Assembly: GCF_028598745.1 (NCBI RefSeq)
Contig: NZ_JAQRFK010000001.1
Span: 1-64,000, forward strand
Reading direction: 5' to 3'
Source of the DNA: Xenorhabdus sp. IM139775
GTDB taxonomy: Bacteria > Pseudomonadota > Gammaproteobacteria > Enterobacterales > Enterobacteriaceae
DNA length: 64,000 nt
Shown here: positions 41,110 to 50,290 of the stretch, piece by piece
How the letters are laid out: the number at the start of each line of letters is the position of its first letter
Position numbering within the stretch: the first letter of the stretch is position 1
Notes under the pieces: model-generated
What the model was told of the DNA's origin: nothing
Database searches by the model: none
What the model saw: only the letters and a program-made list of their open reading frames with translations
Position numbers and translations under genes: made by a program

Positions 41110-41182
41110 GGGGAAAAGTGCAAATTCTTGTTCAACTGCTCGCAATTACATCTTTTAGCGTGAATTTGCAGCTTTTCCCCTT
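41108..41182. repeat. Long inverted repeat between mdtK and tRNA-Val
   Basis: AAGGGGAAAAGTGCAAATTC (41108-41127) is matched by its near-exact complement at 41162-41182, one inserted base apart, around a 34-base loop. It begins 25 bases past the mdtK stop, so it may end mdtK transcription; its far arm touches the -35 of the tRNA promoter. Confidence 0.8.
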
Positions 41183-41206
41183 ATGTTGGTAACTGAGTGA
41201 ACTGAA

Positions 41207-42580
41207 TTAATGAGTAGAACGTTTCAGAATATAATGGGCTGGCTGTTTCTGTGTCCACAGAATACGGTAACCCATCATGAGTGCCGAGGCGGTTAAACCG
41301 ATAATAAATCCAATCCAGAAACCCTGTGGCCCCATCGGCTTCGTGACATAATCAGTTAATGCCAGAATATAGCCACTAGGCAGCCCTAAGATCCAATAAG
41401 CAATAAAAGTGATAACGAAAATAGAGCGTGTGTCTTTATATCCGCGCAATACCCCCGACCCAATGACCTGAACGGCATCAGAAAGTTGGTAAATAGCCGC
41501 AAACAGCATCAAGTGAGAGGCAAGAATAACAACCTCAAGGTTATCGTTGTACATAAATGCAATATGCTTGCGCAGCAGTACGGTGAAGGTTGCTGTGATA
41601 CAAGCAATCATTAAGCCAACAATAATACTTGTGTAGGCGGAGATTTTTGCGCCTTCAGTGGATTGTGTACCCAGATTGTAACCAACGCGAATGGTTGCCG
41701 CTATTCCCAATGACAGCGGGAACATAAACATCATCGAGCTGAAGTTGAGTGATATTTGGTGTCCGGCAACGGCAACAACACCGAGTGGAGAAACCAATAA
41801 CGAGACGACAGCAAACAGAGTCACCTCAAAGAACATCGCCAGGGCGATAGGTAAGCCAAGTAGTGCAATCCGTTTTTGCGTATGCCATTCAGGACCTGCA
41901 AATTTGTTAAATGTTTGGATATCTTTTTGGGCCGGCGAGTGTTTAACATAGACAAGCAACAACAGGAACATTACCCAGTAGACCGCTGCTGTTGCGACGC
42001 CACAACCTACACCACCCAATTCAGGTGCACCAAACTTACCGTAAATAAAAATGTAGTTGATGGGAATATTGACCAGTAGACCGGCAATGCCAATGACCAT
42101 GGCTGGCTTGGTTTTCGATAATCCTTCACATTGACCACGCAAAACTTGGTAGAACAAATAACCCGGCGCTCCCCACATGATGGCATGAATAAAGTCCGTC
42201 GCTTTTTGTGCCAATACAGGATCGATGTTATGTTGTGCTTCGATAACAAACCGGCTGTTATACAATACGGCAATGATCAAGACAGAGAGGAAGATTGCAA
42301 GCCAGAACCCTTGCTGGATTTGACCTGCCACGTTTTTTCTTTGGCCGGAGCCATTCATATGTGCCACGATGGGTGTTAAGGCGAGCAATAAACCTTGACC
42401 AAACAGAATAGTTGGCAGCCAGATTGAGGTGCCAACCGCAACTGCTGACATTTCAATAGCACCAGCTTTACCAGCCATGACAGTATCGACAAACCCCATC
42501 GCAGTTTGTGAAAACTGTGCGATAACAACAGGGATCCCTAGAGCGAGCAAACTACGCGCTTCATTTAAATATTTCTGCAC
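41207..42580 (-). CDS. mdtK: MATE-family multidrug efflux pump MdtK (NorM)
   Basis: MdtK is a sodium- or proton-coupled exporter of cationic drugs and dyes in the inner membrane. The 457 residues hold twelve membrane helices in two homologous halves, opening with [44 protein letters not shown]. The C-terminus ([22 protein letters not shown]) is basic and cytoplasmic. It is divergent from ribE, as in E. coli. Confidence 0.95.
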   Translation of the reverse strand: MQKYLNEARSLLALGIPVVIAQFSQTAMGFVDTVMAGKAGAIEMSAVAVGTSIWLPTILFGQGLLLALTPIVAHMNGSGQRKNVAGQIQQGFWLAIFLSVLIIAVLYNSRFVIEAQHNIDPVLAQKATDFIHAIMWGAPGYLFYQVLRGQCEGLSKTKPAMVIGIAGLLVNIPINYIFIYGKFGAPELGGVGCGVATAAVYWVMFLLLLVYVKHSPAQKDIQTFNKFAGPEWHTQKRIALLGLPIALAMFFEVTLFAVVSLLVSPLGVVAVAGHQISLNFSSMMFMFPLSLGIAATIRVGYNLGTQSTEGAKISAYTSIIVGLMIACITATFTVLLRKHIAFMYNDNLEVVILASHLMLFAAIYQLSDAVQVIGSGVLRGYKDTRSIFVITFIAYWILGLPSGYILALTDYVTKPMGPQGFWIGFIIGLTASALMMGYRILWTQKQPAHYILKRSTH

Positions 42581-42857
42581 GTACTACACCTTTTTTGATT
42601 GAAAATTAATGAGAAAAACAAGAAATATTTTGCGAGCAAACGATGTAAATGGAAAATGTATCGCTTATAAGCGTCCTCATTGTATAGGACTCATTTTATT
42701 AATCCAATCGTTGCACGATGTTTATCGAAATAACGTATTAGACAATTATGATGTTTAAATAGCGTATATGGACAAAGTGGTATTTAAACAGAATGATGTT
42801 TAAAAGCGGTGAGTAGGTTAAACTAATCCGCTAGATGAAATGATTAAAGAGGTTCCC

Positions 42858-43502
42858 ATGTTTACAGGTATCGTTCAGGGAAAAGCACCGATAGTTGCCA
42901 TTGATGAAAAAATGCATTTTCGGACTCATGTTGTTAAATTTCCGGCTGAATTATTACCCGGAATTGAAACGGGCGCTTCTGTTTCCCACAACGGTTGTTG
43001 CCTGACTGTGACTAAGATCGATGGTGATTTAATCAGTTTTGACTTAATGAAAGAAACATTGCGCCTGACCAATCTCGGCGAACTTAGACTCGGTGATTTA
43101 GTCAATCTGGAAAGGGCGGCTAAATTTGGTGATGAAATTGGCGGGCATTTGATGTCCGGTCATATTATTACAATAGCGGAAGTTGCCAAGATCTTCACTT
43201 CTGAAAATAACCATGAGATATGGTTTCGAATTCACGACAAACAATTGATGAAATATATCCTGCACAAAGGGTTTATTGGTATTGACGGGATTAGCCTGAC
43301 TATTGGTGATGTCGTCAATAATCGCTTCTGTGTTCATTTAATTCCAGAAACACTGGAACGTACAACGCTGGGCAAAAAGCGTTTGGGTGCAAAAGTGAAT
43401 ATTGAGATTGATCCACAAACTCAAACGATTGTAGATACCGTTGAACGGATTATGGCTCAGAAAGAACAAGAAAAATTATTGTTACAGACTGAAGGACAAT
43501 AA
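42858..43502 (+). CDS. ribE: Riboflavin synthase, alpha chain
   Basis: This enzyme dismutates two molecules of 6,7-dimethyl-8-ribityllumazine to riboflavin. The start ATG 42858 gives the invariant N-terminus [11 protein letters not shown]; the frame upstream from 42840 adds MIKEVP, which is not conserved. The 214 residues contain two lumazine-binding repeats (about 1-95 and 96-190), each with the pattern seen in [24 protein letters not shown] and [23 protein letters not shown]. The gene is called ribC in E. coli. Confidence 0.96.
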   Translation: MFTGIVQGKAPIVAIDEKMHFRTHVVKFPAELLPGIETGASVSHNGCCLTVTKIDGDLISFDLMKETLRLTNLGELRLGDLVNLERAAKFGDEIGGHLMSGHIITIAEVAKIFTSENNHEIWFRIHDKQLMKYILHKGFIGIDGISLTIGDVVNNRFCVHLIPETLERTTLGKKRLGAKVNIEIDPQTQTIVDTVERIMAQKEQEKLLLQTEGQ

Positions 43503-43582
43503 AGAATATTTCTGAATGGTGTCATAGAGATCGTGTCATAGGTCTTGCGTTAACGTCATTCGGTAAAAGCCAATAAAACAAG

Positions 43583-43613
43583 AAAGCTACAGAAATATTA
43601 TTTCTGTAGCTTT
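43583..43613. terminator. Bidirectional terminator between ribE and cfa
   Basis: A perfect 14-bp stem (43583-43596 with 43600-43613) around ATT, with an AAAGC/GCTTT base, lies between the two convergent genes. Confidence 0.85.
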
Positions 43614-43636
43614 GTGAATTCCAATTATGGAGAGCA

Positions 43637-44788
43637 CTATCTAGGTACTCTCAATCCTTTTTCAATGCCTCGCGGACTGAATACCACCTGCCATAACTGA
43701 ATATCCCTTGCCCGGAATGCACCCGCACAAGCATTCAGGTAATAACTGAACATCCGTTTAAAGCGTGGGCTATAGTTATGCTCTATTTCGTGCCAACTGG
43801 CAGTAAATCGTTCATACCATGCTATCAGGGTTCGGTCATAGTCTGCCCCAAAGTTGTGCCAATCTTCCATAACAAACTTTCCATTGGTTGCCTTAGCGAT
43901 TTTGATTATCGATGGTAAGCAACCATTGGGGAAAATGTATTTACTGATCCAAGCATCGGAACCTGATTTATCAATATTAGAGCCGATGGTATGGAGAAGG
44001 AACAGCCCATCAGGTTTCAGGTTCTTTTTCACGATATCGAAATAGTTGTCATAATTTTTCGGGCCAACGTGCTCAAACATGCCGACGGAGACAACGCGAT
44101 CAAACTGGAGGTTAAGGTTTCGGTAATCTTCAAGGATAATTTTTACATTCAGATCCTTACATCGTTCCTGCGCATATTTTTGTTGCTCGGCTGAAATCGT
44201 GACCCCTGTGACAGATACCCCGTAGTTTTCTGCCGCATAAGCTGCCAAGCCTCCCCAGCCACAACCGATATCCAGCAAAGTCATGCCCGGAGAAAGTTGT
44301 AGCTTTTCGCAAATCAGGCGGAGCTTATGGGTTTGAGCTTCTTCCAGCGTATTGGCATCTTTCCAATAACCACAAGAATACTGCATATAAGGATCAAGCA
44401 TCCGGGTAAAAAGGTCATTACCTAAATTATAATGTTCCTCACCGACAATCCAGGCGCGTTTGGGAGATTGTAAATTAAATATACGAGAGATAATTATCTT
44501 GAAGATATCTTTGACATTTTTGGGGATACGATGTTCTAAACCAGCCTGTAATACTTTATAAAAGAAAATATCAAGGCGATCACATTCCCACCAGCCATCC
44601 ATATAACTCTCACCCAGACCCAAGGAACCTTCTTTCAGTACGCGCTTATAGAAATCAGGATTCTTGATGCGTATATCGAAAGGGCGCTTGCCATTGATCT
44701 CAATATCAATTTCCTGAAGCAATTCATGGGCGATCCTATACCAAGGGTCCGTTATTGTTTTTTTACCTTCAACGAAAGATGAACTCAT
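43637..44788 (-). CDS. cfa: Cyclopropane-fatty-acyl-phospholipid synthase
   Basis: Cfa transfers a methylene group from S-adenosylmethionine to double bonds of membrane phospholipids, typically in stationary phase or acid stress. The 383 residues are full length. The AdoMet site appears in MTLLDIGCGWGGLAAYAAENYGV (about 168-190), preceded by HYNLGNDLFTRMLDPYMQYSCGYW, which carries the conserved Cys. The catalytic region GMFEHVGPKNYDNYF follows. Order ribE-cfa-punC is that of E. coli. Confidence 0.96.
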   Translation of the reverse strand: MSSSFVEGKKTITDPWYRIAHELLQEIDIEINGKRPFDIRIKNPDFYKRVLKEGSLGLGESYMDGWWECDRLDIFFYKVLQAGLEHRIPKNVKDIFKIIISRIFNLQSPKRAWIVGEEHYNLGNDLFTRMLDPYMQYSCGYWKDANTLEEAQTHKLRLICEKLQLSPGMTLLDIGCGWGGLAAYAAENYGVSVTGVTISAEQQKYAQERCKDLNVKIILEDYRNLNLQFDRVVSVGMFEHVGPKNYDNYFDIVKKNLKPDGLFLLHTIGSNIDKSGSDAWISKYIFPNGCLPSIIKIAKATNGKFVMEDWHNFGADYDRTLIAWYERFTASWHEIEHNYSPRFKRMFSYYLNACAGAFRARDIQLWQVVFSPRGIEKGLRVPR

Positions 44789-45012
44789 ATACTCTCCAAC
44801 ATTTGTGTGATGGAATTTTGAGGTGTCACTTTATAACTGTTTTTTATTATGTAAAACCTTGAAGGTTTATTAAAAAATAATGCTGAAAGCACATATTGCT
44901 TATTCACCCTGAAATTGAACAGAACTTCAATGCTCCAAAAGACCCTCAAATTCCGCATTCTTAGAATAATGAATCTGTATGAGTATATGAGTGAAATGGC
45001 ATTTAAACAATC

Positions 45013-45046
45013 ATCTAAAGGTCACATCATGATGCAACCTTTAGAT
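45013..45046 (-). terminator. Hairpin after punC
   Basis: ATCTAAAGGT (45013-45022) pairs with ACCTTTAGAT (45037-45046), with a palindromic CATCATGATG in the loop. It lies 18 bases past the punC stop on the minus strand and has no T run. Confidence 0.45.
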
Positions 45047-45063
45047 AATAATGTTCTTAATTA

Positions 45064-46287
45064 TTATTTTTTTGGGGAATTATTGAATTTATGTTTAGCC
45101 GTTTTTTTAATACCCTGTTTTTGCAACCGATAACCAACAGCCATTGGAATAGCCGTCAGTACCATGACGGTAGCCGTCGATAACAGAGGGGACCCCATGA
45201 ATACGGAGACGATCATACTCGCGACAAAACAGAGGCCCAGTTGCAGCGCATTTTGCAAGGCAGCCGCTTTACCGCTGTCCTGAGGATAAACAGCCAGCGC
45301 ATTGGCGACGGCAATGGGATAGGATGCACCATTCATTGCCGCCATCACACAAAAAGGAATAAGGATGGCGGTAAATGAAGGTTCACTAAATAGTGAAATC
45401 AAATAAATGGCGATCATGCTGACCGCATAGCCCACCAACAGGAAGGGGAATACGGTTTCGCTTTTCACTTTTTCCAATAAGATACGGCAACCATACCCGC
45501 CAATCATAAATGCCAGCGTTTGGGGAATATAACTTAGGCCAATATCGGTAGGATCATAACCCATATTTTTCAAAATCGTTGGTGAACCCGTTAGCCAAGC
45601 AAAAAAACCTGCACTGCAAGAGGCGTAGATCAAGACATTTCCGCTGAAAACCGGGGAAGTGAGTAACGTAAAGAAAGAAACTGCCTTTTTATTGGTATTG
45701 GTATTGGTATTGGTTGCGGTATGAGTACGTTTATTCTTTAGAAAAAAGGTAGGTAATAACAGCAATATTGTCACGATCATTAGGACAAGGAAAATGATTC
45801 TCCAGCCACTATGCGTTAATAACCAGGCGCCCAATAAAGGAGCAAGGGCAGGCGACAGGGCGACCAGCGGCATGATCATGGCAAAAACCCGTTTAGTCTG
45901 TTCTGCATCATATCTATCAACGACTAAAGCCTGCCAGATCACCGCCGCAGAACAAACGCCAACGGCTTGCATAAACCTCAATACCAATAACTGAACAGGA
46001 TCAGTGATCCAGAGCATACCTAAACAGCTAATGGAAAACAGGGAAAGTCCGATAATAAGAACAGGTTTTCTGCCTAACCGGTCAGATAATTGTCCCCATA
46101 AAAGTTGGGCAAAAGCGAATCCGGCAAGAAAAATGCTGAGGCTCGCACTGATGGCATTTGTTGATGTACCTAATTCTGCTTTCATTGTGTCAAACGCGGG
46201 CAGATACATGTCGATGGCCAAATAGCCCAGCATGCTTAGGCCTGCGAGATAAAACATGAATGGAATGGCGTTTTTATTTGTTGTCAT
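45064..46287 (-). CDS. punC: MFS transporter PunC (purine nucleoside import)
   Basis: This is a Bcr/CflA-type major facilitator with twelve membrane spans; E. coli PunC (YdhC) imports purine nucleosides. Start ATG 46287 (MTTNKNAIPFMFYLAGLSML) gives 407 residues; the open frame 23 codons upstream is not supported. MFS motif A is present as GQLSDRLGRKPVLIIG. Between spans 6 and 7 the cytoplasmic loop carries the low-complexity run TNTNTNTNKK, encoded by a six-base microsatellite at 45691-45714. It is divergent from its likely activator punR. Confidence 0.9.
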   Translation of the reverse strand: MTTNKNAIPFMFYLAGLSMLGYLAIDMYLPAFDTMKAELGTSTNAISASLSIFLAGFAFAQLLWGQLSDRLGRKPVLIIGLSLFSISCLGMLWITDPVQLLVLRFMQAVGVCSAAVIWQALVVDRYDAEQTKRVFAMIMPLVALSPALAPLLGAWLLTHSGWRIIFLVLMIVTILLLLPTFFLKNKRTHTATNTNTNTNKKAVSFFTLLTSPVFSGNVLIYASCSAGFFAWLTGSPTILKNMGYDPTDIGLSYIPQTLAFMIGGYGCRILLEKVKSETVFPFLLVGYAVSMIAIYLISLFSEPSFTAILIPFCVMAAMNGASYPIAVANALAVYPQDSGKAAALQNALQLGLCFVASMIVSVFMGSPLLSTATVMVLTAIPMAVGYRLQKQGIKKTAKHKFNNSPKK

Positions 46288-46410
46288 TGTGTTAATAACT
46301 TGGTGTGGTGGTTGATAAGGAAATATTAGGCTTATTTTATATAGCATGATTTTCACTTGTGAAACGGTAATATTTGCACCATGCTGTGAAAAAAATTGAA
46401 AGGAAGATAT

Positions 46411-47319
46411 ATGTGGTCTGAATACTCTCTGGAAGTCGTTGATGCCGTTGCCAGAACAGGAAGTTTCAGTGCGGCTGCGTCAGAACTTCATCGGGTGCCT
46501 TCTGCTATCAGCTATACCGTAAAACAGCTTGAAGAGTGGCTGGCTGTGCCTTTATTTGAACGTCGTCACCGTGATGTCGATTTAACGGAAGCAGGGGCTG
46601 TTTTTGTCAAGGAAGCGCGTTCTGTTATCAAAAAAATGCATCACACTCGGCACCAGTGCCAACAAGTGGCCAATGGCTGGCGGGGGCAATTCAGTATTGC
46701 CGTTGATCAGGTCGTAAAACCAGAACGAACGCTGCGGTTAATTTTAGATTTTTATCGTCATTTTCCTGATATTGAATTATTTATCTATCCTGAAGTTTTC
46801 AATGGCGTATGGGATGCCCTGGTCGATGAACGGGTGGACGTTGCGATTGGCGCGACACGGGCTTCTCCCGTTGGTGAGCGATGTAGTTTCAGGGATATGG
46901 GATTCATGCCATGGCTATGTGTAGCCAGCCCTGAACACGAACTGGCAGTAATATCGGGAAAATTGAACGATGACCAAATGCGGCCTTATCCCAGTTTATG
47001 TCTCGAAGATACTTCGCGCAGCTTGCCTAAGCGTGATACTTGGGCTTTGAATAATCAACGGAGGTTGATTGTGCCTGATTGGGATATTGGGTTAAATTGC
47101 CTGATGGATGGATTGTGTGTCGGCATGGTGCCCAGACATCGTGCACTACCGTTGATCCGTAAAGGTAAGCTGATTTCACTCGAACTTGAGCAACCTTTGC
47201 CTGACAGCCCGTGCTGCCTGACATGGTCGCAAAAGAGCCATTCACCCGCATTAAGTTGGTTACTTGATTATCTGGGAGATAGCGAAACGCTTAATGCTGA
47301 ATGGCTGCAAGAAAATTAA
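46411..47319 (+). CDS. punR: LysR-family regulator PunR
   Basis: PunR (YdhB) activates punC in response to purine nucleosides in E. coli. The ATG at 46411 (MWSEYSLEVVDAVARTGSFS) has GGAAG upstream; an ATG five codons earlier is less likely. The 302 residues have an N-terminal winged helix-turn-helix (SFSAAASELHRVPSAISYTVKQLEEW) and a periplasmic-binding-type effector domain. It is divergent from punC with 123 bases between the starts. Its stop lies only three bases from the stop of convergent purR. Confidence 0.92.
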   Translation: MWSEYSLEVVDAVARTGSFSAAASELHRVPSAISYTVKQLEEWLAVPLFERRHRDVDLTEAGAVFVKEARSVIKKMHHTRHQCQQVANGWRGQFSIAVDQVVKPERTLRLILDFYRHFPDIELFIYPEVFNGVWDALVDERVDVAIGATRASPVGERCSFRDMGFMPWLCVASPEHELAVISGKLNDDQMRPYPSLCLEDTSRSLPKRDTWALNNQRRLIVPDWDIGLNCLMDGLCVGMVPRHRALPLIRKGKLISLELEQPLPDSPCCLTWSQKSHSPALSWLLDYLGDSETLNAEWLQEN

Positions 47320-47322
47320 CTG

Positions 47323-48348
47323 TCAGCGGCGATAATCGATAAAAGGTCCATCCGCAACAGAGCGCCGTTCAACGAGGCGTGGGTGGACTTCGATAGTTTG
47401 TGCGTCCTCACGTTTATTGACGATTCTGTCCAGTAACATTGAAAACGCCATTTGCCCTAAACGTTCTTTGGGTTGGTGGATAGTTGTCAATGCTGGCGTG
47501 AAATAGCGGGCATTGCGGATATTGTCATAACCGATAATTGAAATGTCTTGTGGAACGCGCAATCCTAACTCATCGGCTGCACAGATCGCCCCCATCGCCA
47601 TGACGTCCCCACCGCAAAAAACAGCCGTCGGGCGATGCTTCTGATTCAGGATCTTGTACATGGCCTGATAACCGGACTCAGGTTCAAAATCACCTTGTAC
47701 AATCCACTCATCCCGAATGGTGATGTTGGCTTCTTTCAGTGCCTTAAGGAAACCTTGATGGCGTCCTCCGCCGGTATTTCTGGCCAATGACCCGGGAATG
47801 GATGCAATATCACGATGGCCGCGTTCAATGAGATAACGACCCGCTAAGTAACCACCATGAAAGGCATTATCAATAATTGCATCGGTAAAATCCCCTTTGG
47901 ATTCTCCCCAATCCATGACCACCATAGGAATATGGCGATAGTCTTCCAGCATGCCCAAAAGCTGTTCAGGGTATTCAGAACACATTACCAGCAAGCCATC
48001 TACGCGTTTTTGCGCCAGCATGGCGAGGTATGCTTTCTGTTTATCAAGGTTATTATGGGAATTACATAAAATCAGGGTATAACCTTTGCTATAGCAGCTA
48101 TTTTCAACCGATTCGATGATCTCAGCAAAATAAGGTGCTTCACTTGAGGTTGCCAGTAATCCGATGGATTTGGTGTGGTTAACTTTCAAGCTGCGGGCAA
48201 CGGCACTGGGAGAATAATTCAGTTCCTTAATCGCAGCCCAAACCGCAGCCTTTGTATCTTCGGCGACGAAACGGGTTTTATTGATAACATGCGATACGGT
48301 TGTGGTCGAAACACCAGCGCGTTTAGCCACATCTTTAATCGTTGCCAT
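47323..48348 (-). CDS. purR: Purine repressor PurR
   Basis: PurR is the LacI-family repressor of purine synthesis and is activated by hypoxanthine or guanine. The 341 residues match E. coli PurR nearly throughout: helix-turn-helix and hinge helix in [20 protein letters not shown] and [19 protein letters not shown], then the ribose-binding-protein-like domain ending in [17 protein letters not shown]. coli PurR represses its own gene; one weak operator candidate is listed separately. Confidence 0.97.
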   Translation of the reverse strand: MATIKDVAKRAGVSTTTVSHVINKTRFVAEDTKAAVWAAIKELNYSPSAVARSLKVNHTKSIGLLATSSEAPYFAEIIESVENSCYSKGYTLILCNSHNNLDKQKAYLAMLAQKRVDGLLVMCSEYPEQLLGMLEDYRHIPMVVMDWGESKGDFTDAIIDNAFHGGYLAGRYLIERGHRDIASIPGSLARNTGGGRHQGFLKALKEANITIRDEWIVQGDFEPESGYQAMYKILNQKHRPTAVFCGGDVMAMGAICAADELGLRVPQDISIIGYDNIRNARYFTPALTTIHQPKERLGQMAFSMLLDRIVNKREDAQTIEVHPRLVERRSVADGPFIDYRR

Positions 48349-48429
48349 GATAAAAAGGACTCCTGACCTTTTGGTCTAATTGGTATACCTTTTATCTTTC
48401 AATGTTGAAATCTATCGGGTATAGCTATT

Positions 48430-48445
48430 TGTTAATCGTTTGCCA
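48430..48445 (+). promoter_or_regulatory. Weak PurR operator candidate upstream of purR
   Basis: TGTTAATCGTTTGCCA has the strong right half CGTTTGC of the PurR operator ACGCAAACGTTTGCGT but a poor left half. It lies about 85 bases upstream of the purR start. The other parts of the 48349-48665 gap show only AT-rich promoter-like sequence. Confidence 0.3.
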
Positions 48446-48665
48446 GTATATTTATGTATAGCGTGATAGTTGGCAACAAGTTAGCGATAAACCTTGAATT
48501 TTGTCTGATCTAGCTCAAAAGTGAAAGTAATAATCGATGTTATAAAGAGTATGGATTAAATATCGGGTATGGTTTTTTTAGATGGCACGGTAAATAACCG
48601 ACTAAAATTTATCCTATGGAATTTATTGTATTGAGGTATCTTAATTTTCACATTGAGGATGTTCT

Positions 48666-48752
48666 ATGGATACAGATCTGAAATTGGGATTATTGGCTGC
48701 CGCGAGTGCATTAGTCATGATTGTTTTTCTGGCAAGCCTTTGCCTGATCTGA
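48666..48752 (+). CDS. cydH: Cytochrome bd oxidase small subunit CydH (YnhF)
   Basis: A 28-residue open frame, MDTDLKLGLLAAASALVMIV, then FLASLCLI, has GAGGA six bases upstream of its ATG. It is a single membrane helix with the TDLK start of E. coli YnhF/CydH, the small subunit that blocks an oxygen channel in cytochrome bd-I. It lies between purR and sodB, as ynhF does near purR in E. coli. Identity rests on the N-terminal motif, size and position; it is too short for stronger evidence. Confidence 0.82.
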   Translation: MDTDLKLGLLAAASALVMIVFLASLCLI

Positions 48753-48792
48753 TTAAGATCGCGAAGAAGCATTTGTAACATCACTTGCTTTA

Positions 48793-48844
48793 AGGGCGGG
48801 TTTTCCAACAATAGGGATGCCATGAATGAAGGAAAACCTGCCCT
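48793..48844. terminator. Bidirectional terminator between cydH and sodB
   Basis: AGGGCGGGTTTTCC (48793-48806) pairs with GGAAAACCTGCCCT (48831-48844), 14 pairs with one G-T, around a 24-base loop. It lies between convergent cydH and sodB. Confidence 0.75.
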
Positions 48845-48879
48845 GATTATTTTAACCTTGGTATTAAGAATTAATCTTA

Positions 48880-49458
48880 TTAAGCAAGGTTTTCTTCAAC
48901 AAATTTCCAGTTGACCAGCGCCCAGAAGTGCTCCAAATATTGAGGACGTGCATTACGGTAATCGATGTAGTATGCGTGCTCCCAAACATCAACGGTCAGT
49001 ACAGGTTTGTCTTCACCGGTCAATGGTGTTGCAGCATTAGATGTATTGACGATAGCCAAAGTGCCGTCAGTTTTCTTAACCAACCAAGTCCAACCAGAAC
49101 CAAAGTTTTTCAGGGCTGCGTCAGTAAACTGCTGTTTGAATTCGGCAAAAGAACCGAAAGCATTGTTGATGGCGTCTGCGACTTTCCCAGTGGGTTCGCC
49201 ACCACCATTTGGTGACAGGCTATGCCAGTAGAACGAATGGTTCCAAACTTGTGCCGAGTTATTGAAGATGCCGCCTTCAGATGTTTTGATGATCTCTTCC
49301 AGTGATTTTCCGGCAAACGCAGTATCTTTAATCAGATTATTCAGGTTTACAACATAAGCATTGTGATGTTTGCCGTAGTGGTATTCTAGCGTTTCTGCAG
49401 AAATATGTGGTTCCAGGGCATCTTTGGCATAAGGTAATGCGGGTAATTCAAAAGACAT
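48880..49458 (-). CDS. sodB: Superoxide dismutase [Fe]
   Basis: SodB converts superoxide to oxygen and hydrogen peroxide in the cytoplasm. Start ATG 49458 (MSFELPALPYAKDALEPHIS) with AAGGAG upstream gives 192 residues; the frame extends 15 codons further without family support. Metal ligands are seen as His in ETLEYHYGKHH, His in NHSFYWH, and Asp and His in DVWEHAYYIDYRNARP. The AQVWNHSFYWHSLSPNGGG segment is of the iron type. sodB is a known iron-responsive gene in E. coli. Confidence 0.97.
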   Translation of the reverse strand: MSFELPALPYAKDALEPHISAETLEYHYGKHHNAYVVNLNNLIKDTAFAGKSLEEIIKTSEGGIFNNSAQVWNHSFYWHSLSPNGGGEPTGKVADAINNAFGSFAEFKQQFTDAALKNFGSGWTWLVKKTDGTLAIVNTSNAATPLTGEDKPVLTVDVWEHAYYIDYRNARPQYLEHFWALVNWKFVEENLA

Positions 49459-49561
49459 TGCATGCTCCTTTTTAATATCGGGTTTTTTGGCTCTACAAGC
49501 CATGACTTAAGGTACTCATCATGGGTAGGGCAAATTTAATCTCATTATCGTATTACTTTTT

Positions 49562-49573
49562 TGATAATTATCT
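49562..49573 (-). promoter_or_regulatory. Fur-like palindrome in the sodB promoter region
   Basis: TGATAATTATCT sits about 105-115 bases upstream of the sodB start and overlaps the region before a GATAAT -10-like box at 49543-49548. It resembles the core of a Fur box. Direct Fur repression of sodB is not the E. coli mode, so this is tentative. The rest of the 49459-49819 gap holds the grxD promoter and no gene. Confidence 0.35.
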
Positions 49574-49819
49574 TAACAACTTTTCGGCTAAATAACAGGG
49601 AAAAAGATGCTATCAGGCCGCGAACTGGCGCAGAACTGAACGGCAACAGGGTTAGATACACCCAGTTGAAGTAAGGATAACTGAATTACTTGTTGCAAAT
49701 CATGGCAAAAATTTGCCGCATCAAGTTCACGGTAGAAAAATGAGAGTAGAAAGTGGTATTCTGAATCAATCTTTATCTTATGCTGATAAATAGCGCTTGC
49801 AGTTTTAAGGAAGCAAAAA

Positions 49820-50209
49820 ATGACGAATTTTAATACAAACACGAATACAGTAACTGATACAACGGTTGATACGGTCGTTGAGAAAATCGAACGTCAGATC
49901 AAAGAAAACCCCATTCTGTTGTACATGAAAGGTTCACCGAAACTGCCGAGTTGTGGCTTCTCTGCACAGGCAGTTCAGGCTTTATCCGCTTGTGGTGAGC
50001 GTTTTGCATATGTAGATATTCTGCAAAATCCAGATATCCGCGCTCAATTGCCTAAGTATGCAAATTGGCCGACTTTTCCCCAGCTTTGGATTGATGGCGA
50101 GTTAGTGGGAGGTTGTGACATTCTGGTTGAGATGTATCAGCGCGGTGAACTACAAACACTGATCAAAGAGACTGCCGACAAATATCGTGAGCAGGAAGAA
50201 GGTCAGTAA
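49820..50209 (+). CDS. grxD: Monothiol glutaredoxin GrxD (Grx4)
   Basis: GrxD binds and transfers [2Fe-2S] clusters, often with BolA. The CGFS active site is seen in KLPSCGFSAQAVQALSACGE, with the glutathione-contacting WPTFPQLWIDGELVGGCDI segment after it. At 129 residues it is about 14 longer than E. coli GrxD. The extra N-terminus, MTNFNTNTNTVTDTTVDTV, is a Thr/Asn repeat, and no other start codon lies before the conserved IERQIKENPILLYMKG. AAGGAAG precedes the ATG, so the extension is probably translated. Confidence 0.95.
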   Translation: MTNFNTNTNTVTDTTVDTVVEKIERQIKENPILLYMKGSPKLPSCGFSAQAVQALSACGERFAYVDILQNPDIRAQLPKYANWPTFPQLWIDGELVGGCDILVEMYQRGELQTLIKETADKYREQEEGQ

Positions 50210-50234
50210 TTCATCTAAATGATGGATATTTTTA

Positions 50235-50266
50235 GTAACCCCATACATTAATCGGTATGGGGTTAC
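50235..50266. terminator. Hairpin between grxD and rnt
   Basis: GTAACCCCATAC (50235-50246) and GTATGGGGTTAC (50255-50266) form a perfect 12-bp stem with an 8-base loop between the two convergent genes. T runs are lacking on both sides. Confidence 0.6.
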
Positions 50267-50290
50267 TACTTACAGCGTGGACTTGCCTTT

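Noticed and set aside
47317-47325. Possible overlap or error at the punR-purR junction (three bases between stops)
   Set aside because: Both proteins end at their family lengths, so tail-to-tail packing is real and no frameshift is needed.
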